A DNA stretch of 64,000 nt from Microvelia longipes (taxonomy: Eukaryota > Arthropoda > Insecta > Hemiptera > Veliidae): the NCBI GenBank assembly GCA_018340805.1, contig JACMZG010001913.1:20072197-20136196 (forward strand). The letters run 5' to 3'. The notes under the pieces were generated by a model. The model saw only the letters and a program-made list of their open reading frames with translations. It did no database searches and was not told the origin of the DNA. This document shows, piece after piece, positions 57,601-63,600 of this stretch. Every line of letters starts with the position of its first letter. The first letter of the stretch is position 1. Both the position numbers and the translations under genes were made by a program.

Positions 57601-60600
57601 AGTTTTGTTTTGATTATTTGCAATGTCTAATTCGGGTTTATTTTGACTTAATTTTCCAAATCCCACTTCTGCGTACTCTAATCGATTTTCCAGTTCAATA
57701 AGTTTATCTTCCGCCCCAAACCTAAGCTCCATAAACCCTTCTACATCTTCTTCATATCTATTAAGTGTTTCAGGATCTAGGACGGATAATTTCTCTAAAT
57801 CATTCACGAATTTGTTAAAAGTTTCTAACCTGTTATTTAATTTACCTAATTCCACTCTCCCCTCCTCTATCTTAGTACCCGTAGTAATAATTTTATTTTC
57901 CTCCAACCAACCCTCTATCTTAACTATTTGATCCCTCAACCTTTGCTTTATCGGACCTAAAACCCTTCTAGTAGTCCCAACCGTTGTGGAAGCCATGCTC
58001 AATCCCTCAACCTTAGTTACCTGAAAGAGATAGTTTCGAATACTTACGCCACCAAATTACAGCCTACTCCTTTTTCGGCTTATGATCTGATGTTCCGATT
58101 TTCTTAATTCCAATTTCTTATATATTCTCCAGCGCTCTTGCTACCATGTCAAAGACTCTATACCTGTCCTTTGTAATCCTAGTCACTTATAGCTAAATAA
58201 ATTCAATATTTTCTCTTTCAGGTGTTAAATTATAATAAATTGAAATTGGCATAAATCATAATAATAAAATATTTAAAATAAAAACAAAAATACATCGCAG
58301 GTTTGCGACACAAACAACAAAAAAACATTTAAAAAAATAATAAAATATGTTCATAAACGTAAAAGAAAAGGCATATATTGATTATTCCTACGTCACATCT
58401 CTAAACTAAAAATATATCGATAAATAGTATTGATAGCAGGGTGCACCGTATACCGAAGTTCAGCCTTATTTTCTAATTTAATTATAAGTTAAAAGCATCG
58501 CATGTTGACTGAGCTAGAAAGGAAATGTGAAGAGGCAGCTAAATAGTTGTTATGGCAACAAAAGTTATATTATTCCTGTTAGTTACTTTATCTACAATTA
58601 AAAGAGCTTTTTCACCAGAGGTTACCATATTTTTAATGCTTTGAAAGCATTAGATAATGATTTTGATTAATTAAAAATCCTGATCTACACATCTCAAAAC
58701 AGAAGGATTGTACAATGCTAACTAAAAAGCAATTTCATAGGCACAACTTTCAGTTAACTTTAGGGGAGGGTAAAGATTTATTTATAAATTAAACTAACCT
58801 TGACTAGATGTGCTTGTATATCATGCATAGTTATAGAGACATTAACATTCAAAGGTCTATATGTTCTAGGATCAAATTCATCTCTACATGAGCTATCGTC
58901 AGCAAGTGAGTCTTTAGCACTGCTACTGCTGCCTGGTGTCAAATACAGCTCTGGACTTTGGTTCATGTCTGTAAAATTCTGGTCATCCCCAAATATGTTT
59001 TCCTGGGCAAAGAGAAAATAAAGTCAAATAAAAGAATTCGAAGGCTGGCCAACAAAGAGATATTTCTGAAACAGCCATCTTGAAAGGTTGAAGTACTGAT
59101 TGTTTACCTACTTTTAGCAAATTTTCAAAAATAAAACTATGATGAAGGCCATTCACAAGACGGGACTTGGAAACGAGAGTACATCTTTTATACATTTTAT
59201 AAGTATATACAAAGATATCATATTCAACGATATAGATATCATACTCAATACTTATCATGTATAATTGTAAACCCCATATGCTACATATCCTATAAACATA
59301 ATATATACATATACATAGATATCATATTTAATAATATAGACACCATATTCGAAACTAATTTTGTGTGATTATATGAGAAAAAATAAATGAGATACAAATT
59401 TACTTAAAATATCCAACTTACCATATATTATGTAATATTTTATACGATATATAAAATGCCACAAATCTTGTCCTTCTTTGTATAAGTGAATAATTTATTT
59501 GTAATAATTAATACACATTCACTGAGGTTGTAATAGTGGCATTTATAATTTTAAAACAAATTATTTCAACCACAATTACAAAACTAGGTCATAAATTAAA
59601 AAAGGCAGAAGTTCTTCATAGTATCTTGGGGTATAGAACTTAACAATAAATTACCAATAAGCACCAAGGCACTTAATTTTAAGAACGCTAGACAAGTTAA
59701 TGCTAGAAAATCCTTTTTATAAAATAGAAGAATGTTTAAGTTTATTTTAGAGTTTAACATTAATTTTATTGTAATGACACAATCTATTGTTTTTGTACAA
59801 ATAACTTGATGAAAATAAAGACTTTATTTATTTATTAGAGAATCTGCTTTTTGTCCATAGTGGAATAAAATAACAAGCGAACCGACTTAGTAACCCAAAC
59901 ACAAGTGACTCTCCCTGCCTTTTTATAAATCATCACTTGATCTTTTTGAAACTAGCACATAGTAGCTTTTCGAGCAGTAGCGGGACATCCCAAAATGGCA
60001 CAGAGTACCATAATTTCTGTTTTATTTTCCTCTAATAAAAAAATGGGACAAAGGAAAAATGGGACTCTACAAGAAACTCGGCTATCAGCTCTATATAAAA
60101 ATGTATTGTATGAATTTATGTAACACAAATAGTAAGAGCATGATCTTATGCTTCATTGAATTTAATAAGCAAAATTAAAAGGAATTTAAAAGAATTGTCA
60201 AAAGAAAAAACTACGCCCAAAGTTAAATAAACAAATTGTCATAACAAATTTCTAACAATCAAATAAAAATTGTGTACTCGAGTTTTCCTGTCACACCGGA
60301 AATACACGAGACTTACCGAATATAACCGACAAGTTTAATATTTCCTCCGCTACCTAGGGGGACTGGCACTGCTGTGGAACAAACAAATCGCTGAAGCTGG
60401 ACCCCCTGTGTATAACCTCATCTACAGTAACTTAAGGTACTAAAAGTATCCCCAGTGGCCAATCATTTCTTCTTGTGACATCAGCAAGCATTTTGACAGC
60501 CCAAAATACACGAGTAAAGTCATTTTTTGATTCTATTCCAATATTATTTTGTCATAATATTTCTTTTTACTACAACAAATGTTAATTTTACACGTGAGCT

Positions 60601-63600
60601 CAATCTGATTACTTCCCTCAAAAGTATAACCAGGCCACTAAAACAGTATTATCACTAATAGTGGTAAAACTAATGATGGATTATTATCAGATTAAATTTT
60701 TTTTTAAGAATTACATTATGAAACCCAAATCTTCTATTCTAATTTCATCTATTCTAGAGGTATCTAACAGCTTATTTTAGTAAAAAGATATGAATAATTA
60801 ATTAAAAGCCAATCCTTTCAGTACCAAGTAAAATTAAAATTCATAAGACAGCAAAGTTGAAAAGAGAAAAAAGTCACCTTCAAATGGACAAAGCCAATAA
60901 GCCAAGATCCATAAATAAGAAGCTGAGATGGACCAACTTCCAACTCTAAGCTAACTTCATCAGGTTCAAGTGTTGTAGGATCAAATTTTAATTCCTCCTA
61001 AAAGAACAAAGATATTATTTACAAATATATAAAGAAAATGTATTTACCAACAACCTGAACGGTAAATTAGATTTTTTTAAGTAGCAGCCTTAAATAAATA
61101 TATTTTATAGCCATATAAAGTACATTTATATATGTGTATTACATTTTTACATCCCAAGAGACATAAATGCATCATTAATAATCCCTACTTATGAAAACCT
61201 AATCTACGACTAGGTACATAGGTAGACTAAAGTCAAATTTTTACCTTTATATTGTTTAGATAGAAAAACAAAGCAGCTGTCAATTTAACAAAATCACTCG
61301 TTCCCCTACTCCACCTAATCTACTAGACAATAGCACAACTAGGTCTTAAGATATATTTTTGTGCCATGTTTAAACTTACTAGCATAAATACACAGGGAGC
61401 TACAATAATAGCAGACACAAACACATACAGACAGACCAACAACTTCGAGAAAACCACATAGAGAGGTCTTAAAAACACCTGAAACAGATAATCCAGGAGA
61501 CATCCGAGTTTCAAATTTTTTGCAAACACAATACTTTTTCTATATACCTATGGTATTAAAGAGGAAAAGTAACAATTGTACATCCTTGAAAATATGCTTT
61601 TGAATAATTGATAGCATGCATAAAACTGCTGTCCACAAATGAAATAAATAAGGACATGACAAATTAAAACATTTGTCATTTATACTTAGTGAGTGGATAC
61701 ATTAAAAATACTTCAAATTTGATGGAAGTTTACCTTTACACTTAATGAATCACCAGCTCTTCTCACTTTTGCAACACAAAACAAATCAAAAACACCACTC
61801 ACTCTCTTTAAAAAATGTTAACACAGGAATATATTTAATTTAATAGTTTTATATAGAAAAACTGCCTGAGTGAAGGAATTTGATTACCTGTTTCCATGCA
61901 TTGATGTTAACATTCGTTTTATTAGCTCTCTGTATTCTCATTGGACTAAGTAATATTTCTTCCTTCTCAGGAGTAGTTATATCAGCTTGCGGAGATGGTC
62001 CTAGAGGAGGCATAGGGTGGTATATATAGTTTATAGACAGAGCTACTATAGGCACCGACCAACAGTCTAACCAACCATCACTGTACAAAACAACCATAAC
62101 AAATTAAAAACTCAAACAACTCAGCTTACTATATCATTAGAAAATGTTTTAATAAACTTATTGTTGTTTTATTTTGTAAGAAGAAAAACAAAGTGAGAAT
62201 GATTGAGAATTACTAGACAATAGACTCTAAGGTTGGTACAATGGACCAACCTAAGAGGTCTGTTACATTTTAATACCCCAAATTGGGGCGGGCAGAGTAA
62301 TTTAGGGGATTTAAAAAAGATAGGAGCAGCACAGCCCCAAGATGTTGGGCTTAGTAGTTTGTCATAAATCCATTTCATAGGTCCTTAACAATGAAAAAGT
62401 ACTTTCCATGAAATTTTATTGACTTTTAACTCAATTTTTTCTTCATTTTCTTCACAGGAAATGAGCTAAATCATTTTAATTGTTTGGATAAAATGAGCTT
62501 TTAACAAGCACAATTGAAGCTGATTTAGGAAGAATTAGCATACTACTGAATAGCTTATGAATTGACATAGGCATTTCCTTCAAACATTACATAGGAAATC
62601 CGCATGGCTTGCAGAGCCTCACCAGAATTTTTTTGTATAAGATTGTAAATATCAACAAATAAAGGATTTTTTAAATTTAAATATGTTCAATTCTTTGCTC
62701 TAGAACAAAAGTTATTTTGATTACATGAGTATTTTACCATACTTAGCAAAAAAAACTTCAGGTTTCAATAATTTTATAAATGAAATTAATCCCAAGATTG
62801 GACATCAGATAATAATAATAAAATATTTTATTTGCGAAGACACTTACACAGTGTATACTTAAAAAGTTACTTATAAAATAAAATAAAATTTACAAAAAAA
62901 CACAATTAAATTTGAGAAAAATCCAACTTAAAATAATCTTCTTTGCTATATAGGGGATAGCATAGAATTTCTAGGATTAGAAATCAGATTGATTTCTAAG
63001 ATTAGAAACCAGATTGATTTCTAAGATTAGAAATCAGATTGATTTCTAAGATTAGAAATCAGATTGATATCTAAGATTACAAAGCTGATAGACAAAACAC
63101 TTAGATTAACAAAATAAAACAACATACTTAGGATGACAATGATTTCTCCATTTCTTGAGGTCCTGAGGACCCTTAGGTCGAGTAACTTTGCCATCTCTTC
63201 CCAACAGCTTGGCATTAGCATGAAGATTAAGCAGGGTTGATCTGGATGTGTAGATCTCTGGTAAATACACTGACAGATCCATACTCTCACCCTAACATCA
63301 AATCAGAAATATATTAAACAATTCTGCTAGGGGTATTTTATATTCAGCTCTTAACAGGAATGTGTTCTAGTGGAGTCTAGGGAGTAGCCTAGAAGGATAT
63401 GTAATTAGGATCATAGGAGACCTGAGGATCACTTTTTCAATCAAATATCTTTATATAGTTGTTAGACACAAAACTAAAAAGCTAACAACAAAATAACCAC
63501 CAGAAATACTTTCTAAGACATTGCTAATAGACTAAGCAGTAGTCACCTAACTTCTAACATCAGGTTCCCAATGTAGCTTATATTTTAAACTTACTTTAAT

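Larger units (their letters stand above)
55040..58310 (-). mobile_element. Internally deleted BEL/Pao LTR retrotransposon
   Basis: Two LTRs of 161 and 164 bp (starting TGTCGCAAACCTGCG, ending TTTGACA in element orientation) flank 2.95 kb. A 5-bp duplication CAAAC on both sides (55035-55039, 58311-58315) shows they belong to one insertion. Internal order: primer-binding-like TGGTAGCAAGAGCGC, Gag, zinc knuckles, protease, then directly the last part of integrase. Reverse transcriptase, RNase H and most of integrase are absent. Confidence 0.93.
54699..58458. mobile_element. TIR element split by a nested BEL/Pao retrotransposon
   Basis: Left end CTTCGGTATACGATGCACCC and right end its close complement (GGGTGCACCGTATACCGAAG) form about 53-bp inverted termini, matching through to CGATATATTTTTAG. 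Without the nested retrotransposon and its duplication the element would be about 480 bp and non-coding. No target duplication is evident, and I do not recognise the superfamily. Confidence 0.78.
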
